This document shows, piece by piece, positions 1 through 6,184 of a stretch of 6,184 nt of DNA. This DNA is from Clostridiales bacterium (GTDB lineage: Bacteria; Bacillota; Clostridia; Saccharofermentanales; Saccharofermentanaceae): assembly GCA_016930475.1 (NCBI GenBank), contig JAFGGR010000196.1, positions 1 through 6,184 on the forward strand, read 5' to 3'. Numbering within the stretch: position 1 is the first letter of the stretch; the number at the start of each line of letters is the position of its first letter. Under the pieces are notes generated by a model, which searched no databases, was not told the origin of the DNA, and saw only the letters and a program-made list of their open reading frames with translations. The translations under genes and the position numbers were made by a program.

Positions 1-852
1 ATTCTCTATTTCAAGGGCAATACAGATTATCTTAAGGAGACGGGCAATTCGGTTGCTGTCGTCGGGAGCAGAAAGCCCAGTAATTATGGTTTGCGCGCAA
101 CTGCGGAAATCGTCAGAAATTTAGCTCTTCAAGGTACGATCATTGTCAGCGGACTCGCGCGAGGAATTGATACCGCGGCTCATCGCGCAACACTCGCAGC
201 CGGTGGGAAGACGATCGCCGTAACGGCCTGCGGGCTGGATATGGTTTATCCACCGGAGAATCGCGATTTATTCGACGAGATCGCGAAGGAGGGACTCCTG
301 GTCTCCGAAATGCCTCCCGGACAGGAAGCGGTTCGAAGGTATTTTCCCGCCAGAAACAGGATCATGTCCGCACTCAGTGATGCAGTCGCCATCATGGAAG
401 CCGGCGAATTCAGCGGGACCTTACATACCGCAAGTTTCGCGGTCGCCCAAGGCAGAGATGTGTTTGTTCTTCCGGGCAGTATTTATTCGTCTTATTGCCT
501 GGGAAACCTGATGCTTTTGCGTGATGGGGCGGATATTCTTCTCTGTGCGGATGATATTCTTTCCCGTCTTGCCGGTTCGGCATTCACCCGTGAAATGGAT
601 GAGATACGTGCTCGATTGCGTCACAATGAGATTCGTGAACTCTTGCCGGATCACCCGGAGAAGCTGAGTCGTGAGGAGTTATCGTCGCTGATATCCGACG
701 AATTGAGCAATGGAGATATGACTCTGGATGAATTAGTCGCATCGACGGGAGTTTCCTTTTCGATCCTGGCACCGCTTCTATCCGAAATGCTGATCAGCGG
801 TGCAGTGACAGAGAATCGTGAGCGATTTGCTTTGACATTTCCGTTTAGATGA
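1..852 (+). CDS. dprA: DNA-processing protein DprA (Smf), 5' end outside window
   Basis: DprA binds single-stranded DNA in the cytoplasm and helps load RecA; it protects incoming DNA in natural transformation, and its wider role in non-competent bacteria is unsettled. The frame is open from base 1, so the true start lies upstream; the TTG at 91 is internal. The visible 283 residues begin just before the Rossmann-like fold. Motifs (fragment numbering): VGSRK at 21-25, SGLARGID at 50-57, YPPEN near 83-87, FPARNR at 115-120, SGTLHT at 139-144 and LPGSI near 157-161. Residues about 220-280 resemble the small C-terminal winged-helix domain seen in many DprA proteins (TLDELVASTGVS, then a short beta wing). 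Full-length homologues are commonly 290-370 residues, so roughly the first 80, including any N-terminal SAM-like domain, are missing here. The gene ends 58 bases before topA with no terminator between them, so read-through is likely. No frameshift is seen. The family call is very secure; a competence role is not shown by the sequence. Confidence 0.96.
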   Translation: MLYFKGNTDYLKETGNSVAVVGSRKPSNYGLRATAEIVRNLALQGTIIVSGLARGIDTAAHRATLAAGGKTIAVTACGLDMVYPPENRDLFDEIAKEGLLVSEMPPGQEAVRRYFPARNRIMSALSDAVAIMEAGEFSGTLHTASFAVAQGRDVFVLPGSIYSSYCLGNLMLLRDGADILLCADDILSRLAGSAFTREMDEIRARLRHNEIRELLPDHPEKLSREELSSLISDELSNGDMTLDELVASTGVSFSILAPLLSEMLISGAVTENRERFALTFPFR

Positions 853-862
853 AGTATATAAT
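832..862 (+). promoter_or_regulatory. Predicted sigma-70/SigA-type promoter for topA
   Basis: A perfect -35 hexamer TTGACA lies at 832-837, inside the last codons of dprA. Downstream there are two overlapping -10 choices: TATATA at 855-860 with a 17-base spacer, and a perfect TATAAT at 857-862 with a 19-base spacer. Either would start transcription around 866-870, giving a leader of about 40 bases before the topA start codon. This would let topA and trmFO be expressed independently of dprA. The hexamers are seen directly; promoter activity is inferred. Confidence 0.72.
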
Positions 863-897
863 GGTAAATGATTTTCCAAAACAAACAAGCGAATCGC

Positions 898-905
898 GGA
901 AAGAG
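898..905 (+). promoter_or_regulatory. Ribosome binding site of topA
   Basis: The purine run GGAAAGAG ends five bases before the ATG at 911. It supports that ATG as the start, which also places the TOPRIM glutamate at residue 9, as in E. coli TopA. Confidence 0.7.
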
Positions 906-910
906 CAATA

Positions 911-3079
911 ATGGGAAAAAATTTATTGATTGTTGAGTCACCGGCCAAAGCAAAGACGATCGGAAGATATCTGGGCAAGGATTATCGCATTGCCGCTTCG
1001 GTCGGTCATATTCGCGATTTGCCGTCGTCCTCGATCGGAGTCGATGTTCGGCGAGGATTCAAGCCGATGTATATCAATATGCGCGGCAAGGAAAAGGTGA
1101 TCCGGGAACTTAAAGAACTTTCCATGGACTCCGATGTTGTGTTTATCGCAACCGACCCGGATCGCGAGGGAGAGGCAATAGCATGGCACATCGCGACGAT
1201 CCTTAAGATCGATCCGACGTCGCTGTGTCGGGTTTCTTTTAATGAGATCACTCAGAAGGCCGTCATCGAGGCAATCAGTCAACCGAGAGCTATCGATATC
1301 GATCTGGTGAATGCTCAGCAAGCCAGACGAATTCTGGACCGACTCGTTGGATACGAGTTAAGTCCCTTGCTGTGGAAGAAAATACGTAAGGGTCTTTCCG
1401 CGGGGCGTGTGCAATCGGTGGCGACTCGTATGGTCGTTGATCGAGAAGCGGAAATCGACGCATTCCTTCCTGAAGAATATTGGTTATTGACCGCCGAACT
1501 GACCCCGGAAAATAAGATTTTTTCATTCAAGTCAAGATATCATGGCAGACTCAAGGGCGATAAGATCGAAAGGGTCAAGCTCTCAAACAAAGAAGAAACG
1601 GATAAGGTTATCGCTCAGCTCAACGGAGGCGAGTATTTTGTAAGAAGTGTAAAGAAGGGTAGAAAGAAGACCCATCCTTACGCTCCGTTCACCACCAGCA
1701 CCTTGCAACAGGAAGCATCCCGAAGGCTAAGTTTCCCTTCCCGAAAGACGATGAGTGTCGCGCAACAACTCTATGAGGGCATTGAGGTAGACGGTTACGG
1801 TCAGGTTGCACTGGTTTCCTATATCCGAACCGATTCCGTCCGGGTGTCTGATGACGCCGCCGCAGAAGCCCGTGCGATCATTTCAGCGAAGTTCGGCCCG
1901 GACTATGTTCCGAAAAGCACCCGGAAGTTTTCTAATAAGAACGCGGCGCAGGATGCTCACGAAGCCATACGTCCGACGCACTTTGATCTTTCGCCGGATA
2001 CCATTCAGGACGTGCTGTCAGGGGATCAGTTCCGCTTGTACAAAATGATTTGGGATCGCTTCATCGCCTCTCAGATGTCTTCGGCGGAGATCGATACAGT
2101 AACACTCGACATTGAATGCAATCAGCAGGTTTTTCGATCGACCGGCGAGACGGTCGTTTTCCCCGGATATTTAGCACAGTACGTGGAAGTATCCGACGAT
2201 AAGAAGGAAGAGGACGTCGCAGAAAGCAAGGCAAAGCTTCCTCTTGTAAACGAAGGAGATCGGCTGAAACTCATTTCTTTAAGTCCCGAACAGAAATTCA
2301 CTCAACCGCCGTCTCTATACACAGAGGCGACCCTGATCAAGGCAATGGAAGAGAAGGGGATCGGCCGTCCGTCAACCTATGCTCCGACAATATCCACGAT
2401 CCTTGAAAGAAACTATGTTGAGAAGCTCAATAAATATCTCGCTCCGACGGAGCTGGGTATCATCGTGACAAAACTACTTGCGGAGAACTTCAAAAGTGTT
2501 GTTGATACGACTTTTACCGCCAAGATGGAGGAAACTTTGGATGGGATCGAACTCGGAAAAGCGGACTGGGTAGAAGTGCTGTCGAATTTTTACGGCCCTT
2601 TTCACGAGTTGGTCGAGAAGGCTTCGAATGAAGTGGCTCGGGTGGAGGTATCCGCACAGGTCACCGGTGAGAAGTGTCCCGAATGTCATAAGGGAGATCT
2701 GCTCATCAAAGAAGGCCGTTACGGTAAATTTGTTGCGTGTTCCGAATTCCCGGAGTGTAAATATACGGCAACGGTCCAGACTCCGGTGAACGCCAAGTGT
2801 CCCAAGTGTGGCTCCGGTCTCGTATCCAGGGAATCCAGAAAATTCAAAGGAAGAGTTTTTTATACGTGCGATAAGAAGGGCACCGATCCGGAGTGTGATT
2901 TCATCAGTTGGGATATGCCGCTTGACGGCCAGAATTGCGAAGTATGCGGTCAATATATGGTCATGAAGAAATTCCGCGGTAAGTCCTATACCAAATGCTC
3001 GAATAAGGAATGCACGACAAACCGAAGCCGGAAGGCGAAAGTGACCGATACTCCCACCGATGCCGAGGAAAAAGAATGA
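911..3079 (+). CDS. topA: DNA topoisomerase I (type IA), three zinc ribbons
   Basis: TopA relaxes negative supercoils by cutting one strand through a 5'-phosphotyrosine link, passing the other strand and resealing; it counters gyrase behind transcription complexes. The 722-residue protein looks complete. The TOPRIM domain starts at the N-terminus (VESPAKAK with E9) and carries the Mg-binding DPDREGEA at 82-89 (D82, D84, E86). The DNA-gate region has NAQQARRILDR and GRVQS at 165-169. The catalytic tyrosine is Y304 in SYIRTDS, followed by the conserved DAHEAIRPT and, further on, the GIGRPSTYA motif. The C-terminus has three Cys4 zinc ribbons: C589/C592/C610/C616, C630/C633/C653/C662 and C676/C679/C696/C701, then a short charged tail. 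These ribbons bind single-stranded DNA and, in E. coli, RNA polymerase. The start is chosen by the purine-rich site at 898-905. The stop overlaps the trmFO start as ATGA. Nothing required for activity is missing. It is distinguished from topoisomerase III by its length, the ribbons and the motif set. Confidence 0.98.
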   Translation: MGKNLLIVESPAKAKTIGRYLGKDYRIAASVGHIRDLPSSSIGVDVRRGFKPMYINMRGKEKVIRELKELSMDSDVVFIATDPDREGEAIAWHIATILKIDPTSLCRVSFNEITQKAVIEAISQPRAIDIDLVNAQQARRILDRLVGYELSPLLWKKIRKGLSAGRVQSVATRMVVDREAEIDAFLPEEYWLLTAELTPENKIFSFKSRYHGRLKGDKIERVKLSNKEETDKVIAQLNGGEYFVRSVKKGRKKTHPYAPFTTSTLQQEASRRLSFPSRKTMSVAQQLYEGIEVDGYGQVALVSYIRTDSVRVSDDAAAEARAIISAKFGPDYVPKSTRKFSNKNAAQDAHEAIRPTHFDLSPDTIQDVLSGDQFRLYKMIWDRFIASQMSSAEIDTVTLDIECNQQVFRSTGETVVFPGYLAQYVEVSDDKKEEDVAESKAKLPLVNEGDRLKLISLSPEQKFTQPPSLYTEATLIKAMEEKGIGRPSTYAPTISTILERNYVEKLNKYLAPTELGIIVTKLLAENFKSVVDTTFTAKMEETLDGIELGKADWVEVLSNFYGPFHELVEKASNEVARVEVSAQVTGEKCPECHKGDLLIKEGRYGKFVACSEFPECKYTATVQTPVNAKCPKCGSGLVSRESRKFKGRVFYTCDKKGTDPECDFISWDMPLDGQNCEVCGQYMVMKKFRGKSYTKCSNKECTTNRSRKAKVTDTPTDAEEKE
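3065..3069 (+). promoter_or_regulatory. Ribosome binding site deciding the trmFO start
   Basis: GAGGA sits inside the last codons of topA, six bases before the ATG at 3076. It favours that ATG over the in-frame upstream ATG at 3010. The nucleotide-binding motif also begins directly after residue 1 of the shorter form, as in other TrmFO proteins. Confidence 0.8.
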
Positions 3080-4404
3080 GTTCAGGCGCGTTACAGGTGA
3101 TCGGAGCCGGCCTGGCAGGATGCGAAGCGGCGTGGCAAGCCTCTCAACGCGGAGTTCATGTCGACCTTTTCGAGATGAAACCGAATCGCAAATCACCCGC
3201 GCACCATCGCGACGATTTTGCTGAATTAGTGTGCAGCAACTCATTCCGTGCAGATCGGCCGGAAAATGCCGTTGGATTGTTGAAAGAAGAAATGCGACGG
3301 TTGGGGTCCTTAATCATCGGCTCCGCCGACCGATCGCGTGTCCCTGCGGGCGGAGCGCTTGCCGTGGATCGCGACGAATTTTCGGGCCTTGTCACTTCCG
3401 CAATAAAGAATCATCCGCTGATTACCGTGCATCATTGTGAAATGACCGAGATCCCGGTCGACAAGACCGTGATCATTGCTACGGGACCATTGACCGATGA
3501 CGGGATGTTTGATTCGATCAATAAAGCCGTCGGCAATCACTCTCTTCATTTCTTTGATGCGGCAGCTCCGATTATCGGAGAAGACGGTATAGACCGTGGA
3601 ATTGTTTTCGCTGCTTCCCGATACGGAAAAGGCGGAGATGATTATTTAAATTGCCCCATGAATGAAGATGAGTATCGTTTGTTCTATGATGCTTTGGTTC
3701 ACGCCGAGCTTGCCGACGTAAAGGATTTTGATAAAGAGACGGTGTTCGAAGGCTGCATGCCGATCGAGACAATGGCCAAACGCGGTTATGACACGATTCG
3801 TTACGGACCGCTGAAACCGGTCGGGCTTATAGATCCGAGGACCGGAAGAATGCCATACGCGTGCGTACAACTTCGACAGGACGATCGAAACGCGAGCATG
3901 TTCAATCTGGTCGGGTTCCAGACGCGTCTCAAGTTTTCCGAGCAGGAGCGGGTTTTTCGACTGATCCCTGGTCTGCAGGATGTTGAATTTATCAGGTTCG
4001 GCGTAATGCATCGCAATACTTATCTCGACTCTCCAAAGGTGCTTTCCCGTTACTATTCATTAATTGAGAATCCGAATGTTTTTATCGCCGGACAGATAAC
4101 GGGTGTTGAAGGTTATGTGGAGTCGGCCGGATCCGGTTTGTTGGCCGGTATTTACGCGGCGCATGAGATTCTGGGAAGGCCGCTGCCGAGTCCGCTGTCC
4201 GACAAAGCGATGCTGGGTGCAATGGCGGCATATGTTTCGGACGTGCGGATTCAGAATTTTCAGCCGATGAACGCTAACTTCGGGATTCTGCCTCTCCCGG
4301 ATACGAAAATTCGCGGAAAGAAGGATCGCAATCTTGCCTATTCGCAAAGAGCACTTGAGGAAGTCGAACGTTTTCATGCATTACTTTTCGAAAATAGGGA
4401 TTAA
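3076..4404 (+). CDS. trmFO: Methylenetetrahydrofolate-tRNA-(uracil-5-)-methyltransferase TrmFO
   Basis: TrmFO (formerly Gid) is a cytoplasmic flavoenzyme that makes 5-methyluridine at position 54 of the tRNA T-loop. It uses 5,10-methylenetetrahydrofolate as carbon donor and FAD with NAD(P)H as reductant, unlike the SAM-dependent TrmA. The 442-residue product has the usual family length. The FAD-binding GAGLAGCEAAW lies at 10-20. Two cysteines match those implicated in catalysis in the B. subtilis enzyme: C53 in LVCSNS and C227 in FEGCMPIE (C226 in B. subtilis). Other family blocks are SRVPAGGALAVDR, IATGPLT, YLNCPM, GYDTIRYGPLKPVGL, NLVGFQTRLKF, MHRNTYLDSP and the C-terminal FAD motif GQITGVEGYVESA. 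The related MnmG (GidA) is much longer and lacks these blocks. The ATG overlaps the topA stop by four bases, which suggests one transcript and translational coupling. An ATG at 3010 in the same frame would add 22 residues lying entirely over topA and is rejected. Confidence 0.97.
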   Translation: MSSGALQVIGAGLAGCEAAWQASQRGVHVDLFEMKPNRKSPAHHRDDFAELVCSNSFRADRPENAVGLLKEEMRRLGSLIIGSADRSRVPAGGALAVDRDEFSGLVTSAIKNHPLITVHHCEMTEIPVDKTVIIATGPLTDDGMFDSINKAVGNHSLHFFDAAAPIIGEDGIDRGIVFAASRYGKGGDDYLNCPMNEDEYRLFYDALVHAELADVKDFDKETVFEGCMPIETMAKRGYDTIRYGPLKPVGLIDPRTGRMPYACVQLRQDDRNASMFNLVGFQTRLKFSEQERVFRLIPGLQDVEFIRFGVMHRNTYLDSPKVLSRYYSLIENPNVFIAGQITGVEGYVESAGSGLLAGIYAAHEILGRPLPSPLSDKAMLGAMAAYVSDVRIQNFQPMNANFGILPLPDTKIRGKKDRNLAYSQRALEEVERFHALLFENRD

Positions 4405-4407
4405 GGA

Positions 4408-4413
4408 TATAAT
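4408..4413 (+). promoter_or_regulatory. Possible -10 element before the DUF624 gene
   Basis: A perfect TATAAT lies just after the trmFO stop codon, 42 bases before the next start codon. The hexamer 17 bases upstream (TTTTCG at 4385-4390) matches the -35 consensus at only three of six positions, and there is no TG extension. It may be a weak or activator-dependent promoter, or chance in AT-rich spacer sequence. Confidence 0.3.
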
Positions 4414-4441
4414 CATTTTATGATGATCGCTTTCAACTGAT

Positions 4442-4447
4442 AGGGAG
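4442..4447 (+). promoter_or_regulatory. Ribosome binding site of the DUF624 gene
   Basis: AGGGAG ends eight bases before the ATG at 4456. A second in-frame ATG at 4465 would be 17 bases away, which is too far, so the first ATG is preferred. Confidence 0.72.
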
Positions 4448-4455
4448 AACCGGCT

Positions 4456-5496
4456 ATGAGTATAATGGGTGGATTTGACCAATTGGGTCCGGGTGTATAC
4501 GCGAATGAGCAGCGGGAGGGACCGATCGTACGTTTTTTTCGCGTGCTTGCATTACGATTTTTCTCCTTGTGCTTTTGTAATTTGCTGTTTGTTCTGATCA
4601 ATCTGCCTACGCTGGCAATCACTTATTATGTTGTTGCTTACGTTATGCCTTATATCAGTCCGAGCCTTTCGCCTCAGGCGATCTCCGCGACGATAGAGGG
4701 TCTCGGCGTCGACCAGGCTGCCGAGATGTTTACCATTGAGACCGCGGCGGGCAATTTGTATTGGGTCTCCGTTTTTATCGGTTCGTTTCTGGTCGTCGGC
4801 TTGACACTGATCGTAATGGGGCCCTTTCAGACTGCATTTTCGTATGTTTACAGAAATTACGCACGAGAAACACCGATATTTTTCTGGCAGGATTTTGCAC
4901 GCGCGCTGAAAACGAACTGGAAGCAATCTCTCGTTGTAGCTTTGGTTTCCTTTTTTGTTACGTCCGTTCTGCTGTTTAACATCGGATTTTACGCGACACA
5001 TCTGGATGGAGTCCTTTCACAGATCCTTCTCGGGGTTTTCTGTGTTCTTTTCCTCATGTACCTCTGCATGCATATGTACGTATACCCTTTGATCGCATCA
5101 CTTGAATTGCCGCTCAAGCAAATATACAGAAATGCGATGATTTTTGCCGGAATTCGCCTTTTCCCGACGATCGGTATACTTTTAATCCAGACGGTGATCC
5201 TATTGATCATACCGGGCTCGATGATCATTTTCGGATCCAGGATCGGTTCTACCATCGCGATTTTCTTGTATCTGGTCATTGCTTTTTCCTTGTCACACTT
5301 TATCGGTAACTTCTTTGTATGGCATCAGATCGAGAAGCACATTCTGCCCGATGAGCAGGACGAGGCTTCCGTAGAAACCACTCAGAGAAAGCCGGAAACA
5401 GTCAGCGGTGACGAATTGAAAGATAATAAAGAGGAGACCGCCTCGATTGGATCTAAGGCAGTCTCCGAAGGATTCGAATCCGATGAGGTAGATTGA
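4456..5496 (+). CDS. DUF624/YesL-type multi-pass membrane protein
   Basis: This 346-residue protein has no established biochemical function. A short N-terminal segment (GFDQLGPGVYANEQREG) precedes a hydrophobic body with about six likely membrane helices, near residues 35-62, 102-122, 157-180, 186-212, 237-258 and 263-286. The tail from about 298 to the end is hydrophilic and strongly acidic, with many Glu, Asp, Ser and Thr. The assignment rests on a GP-x-TAF-x-YV-x-RN block at 122-134 followed by a charged stretch (FWQDFARALKTNWKQS at 143-158). From memory this resembles the core of PF04854 (DUF624), named after B. subtilis YesL. Clostridial members often start with a similar GPGV segment. 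No signal peptide or catalytic motif is evident. YesL genes often lie beside sugar ABC transporters or glycan-use operons, but none is visible here. The gene follows trmFO by 51 bases and ends at a terminator, so it may close the topA-trmFO transcript. Membrane location is secure, the family likely, the function unknown. Confidence 0.8.
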   Translation: MSIMGGFDQLGPGVYANEQREGPIVRFFRVLALRFFSLCFCNLLFVLINLPTLAITYYVVAYVMPYISPSLSPQAISATIEGLGVDQAAEMFTIETAAGNLYWVSVFIGSFLVVGLTLIVMGPFQTAFSYVYRNYARETPIFFWQDFARALKTNWKQSLVVALVSFFVTSVLLFNIGFYATHLDGVLSQILLGVFCVLFLMYLCMHMYVYPLIASLELPLKQIYRNAMIFAGIRLFPTIGILLIQTVILLIIPGSMIIFGSRIGSTIAIFLYLVIAFSLSHFIGNFFVWHQIEKHILPDEQDEASVETTQRKPETVSGDELKDNKEETASIGSKAVSEGFESDEVD

Positions 5497-5500
5497 CCGT

Positions 5501-5523
5501 CATCCGGGTTTCCCGGATGTTTT
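5501..5523 (+). terminator. Rho-independent terminator after the DUF624 gene
   Basis: CATCCGGG (5501-5508) pairs perfectly with CCCGGATG (5512-5519) across a three-base TTT loop, and four T residues follow. It begins four bases after the stop codon. On the other strand the hairpin is equally stable but is followed by ACGG rather than a T run, so it mainly serves the plus-strand genes. The U tract is short, but stem and position are convincing. Confidence 0.85.
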
Positions 5524-5543
5524 CAAGAACCGTTTCTCTGAGA

Positions 5544-6184
5544 TCAGACCAAGAGATCTTTCATTGAATACAGTCCGGGACCTTTTCCGGAAAGGAACAG
5601 TGCCGCTTTGACCGCTCCGCGCGCAAATACATCGCGGGTGCTTGCGCTGTGCGAGATTGTGATGTTTTCTTCGGGTCCCGCAAAAAGAACCGCGTGTTCT
5701 CCTACTATGTTCCCACCGCGGATCGAATGGATTCCGATCGAGTAACCGTCCCGAGCCTTTCTTGCGCTGTGACGATCGTATTCGTAATCGAAAATATCGC
5801 CTTGGGTATGATTGATCTCATCAGCGATCATCAGCGCCGTCCCGGAAGGGGCATCAATCTTTCTGCGGTGATGCTGTTCAATGATTTCGATGTCAAAGTC
5901 GGGGTAAAGGACCTGAGCGGCTTTCTTCACCAAATCGATCAAAACATTGATACCCAGCGACATATTACCCGATAAAAATATTGCGTTTGTCCCGGACATT
6001 GCCCGGATCATTTCTTGCTCTTCCTTCGAAAATCCGGTGGTACACATGACCAATGGCTTTCCGCTGGTTCGTGTCAGTTGAAGTACTGCCGGCAGAGCGC
6101 CGGGATGGGAAAAATCGATCATGACATCGTAATCCAAGCGGCAAGCATCCGCCGAGGAGCAAACAGGAAACCCCATTTCCTGAG
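5544..6184 (-). CDS. dapB: 4-hydroxy-tetrahydrodipicolinate reductase DapB, 5' end outside window
   Basis: DapB reduces the 4-hydroxy-tetrahydrodipicolinate made by DapA to tetrahydrodipicolinate with NAD(P)H, a cytoplasmic step toward diaminopimelate for peptidoglycan and toward lysine. The frame stays open to the right edge (codons for Gln and Glu precede the ATG at 6176), and that ATG has no ribosome binding site, so it is internal. About 40 N-terminal residues are missing, including the dinucleotide-binding GxxGRMG motif and the residues that set NADH or NADPH preference. Counting from that ATG, visible motifs are IDFSHP at 20-25, CTTGF at 45-49, SGNMSLGIN at 69-77, and EQHHRRKIDAPSGTAL at 100-115, with the catalytic His/Lys set (H102, H103, K106) and substrate-binding SGT. 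GEHAVLFAGP and HSASTRDVFARGA follow at 159-188. The C-terminus (YSMKDLL) is typical. The gene converges on the DUF624 gene with a 47-base gap. No clear terminator of its own is seen; the shared hairpin at 5501-5519 lacks a T run in this direction. Confidence 0.96.
   Translation of the reverse strand, partial: QEMGFPVCSSADACRLDYDVMIDFSHPGALPAVLQLTRTSGKPLVMCTTGFSKEEQEMIRAMSGTNAIFLSGNMSLGINVLIDLVKKAAQVLYPDFDIEIIEQHHRRKIDAPSGTALMIADEINHTQGDIFDYEYDRHSARKARDGYSIGIHSIRGGNIVGEHAVLFAGPEENITISHSASTRDVFARGAVKAALFLSGKGPGLYSMKDLLV

Noticed and set aside
91..93. TTG as a possible start of dprA.
   Set aside because: The frame continues upstream without a stop to base 1 and already encodes the conserved VGSRK segment before this codon.
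3010..3075. An in-frame upstream ATG that would lengthen TrmFO by 22 residues.
   Set aside because: The extension overlaps the zinc-ribbon end and tail of topA, has no family similarity, and a good ribosome binding site sits six bases before the ATG at 3076, which places the conserved cysteine at residue 53 as in B. subtilis.
2675..3079. The repeated Cys-x2-Cys units at the end of topA, considered as a fused separate zinc protein or an unusual repeat expansion.
   Set aside because: Tandem C-terminal zinc ribbons are normal for bacterial topoisomerase I; three complete Cys4 units are typical for Bacillota enzymes.
2474..3244. A 256-codon open frame on the minus strand opposite the 3' part of topA and the start of trmFO.
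   Set aside because: It lies entirely over strongly conserved plus-strand codons, crosses the topA-trmFO junction, shows no recognisable domain, and its length is explained by the codon use of the sense genes.
4411..4424. A small AT-rich hairpin (ATCAT-TTT-ATGAT) between trmFO and the DUF624 gene, considered as a terminator.
   Set aside because: The stem is only five base pairs, mostly A-T, and no T run follows; it is too weak to terminate and leaves read-through likely.
5535..5558. Short inverted repeats (AGATC/GATCT and TCTCT/AGAGA) at the 3' end of dapB, considered as its terminator.
   Set aside because: The stems are five base pairs, mutually exclusive and partly inside the coding region, and no T run follows on the minus strand.
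6174..6176. ATG on the minus strand as the true start of dapB.
   Set aside because: The frame stays open to the window edge, there is no ribosome binding site, and the product would lack the essential nucleotide-binding motif; truncation by the window is the simpler explanation.

Overview
This window is ordinary chromosomal DNA from what looks like a member of the Bacillota, most probably a clostridial lineage. The evidence is the gene order dprA-topA-trmFO, which is typical of that phylum. It is supported by a folate-dependent TrmFO tRNA methyltransferase, a DUF624/YesL-type membrane protein, purine-rich Shine-Dalgarno sites and a roughly balanced base composition by eye. I cannot fix a genus from sequence alone.

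Layout, left to right: (1) the C-terminal three quarters or so of dprA, cut by the left edge; (2) a 58-base gap containing the -10 element and leader of a strong-looking promoter whose -35 hexamer lies inside the end of dprA; (3) a complete topA (DNA topoisomerase I, 722 aa, three zinc ribbons); (4) trmFO (442 aa), overlapping the topA stop codon as ATGA; (5) a 51-base gap and a 346-residue, probably six-helix membrane protein of the DUF624/YesL type; (6) a compact rho-independent terminator; (7) dapB on the opposite strand, converging on the terminator and cut at its 5' end by the right edge.

The first three genes belong to nucleic-acid maintenance: single-stranded DNA handling in recombination or transformation (DprA), supercoil relaxation (TopA) and methylation of U54 in tRNA (TrmFO). 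topA and trmFO are almost certainly co-transcribed and probably translationally coupled. dprA can feed into them because no terminator separates it from topA. The DUF624 gene is co-directional, ends at the terminator, and may be the last gene of the same transcript. dapB (lysine and diaminopimelate synthesis) is a separate, convergent unit.

I found no phage, transposon, CRISPR, toxin-antitoxin or defence locus, no structured RNA gene, and no gene-free stretch over 300 bases. The least explained item is the DUF624 membrane protein and its position in this cluster. I do not think the window holds a previously undescribed system.
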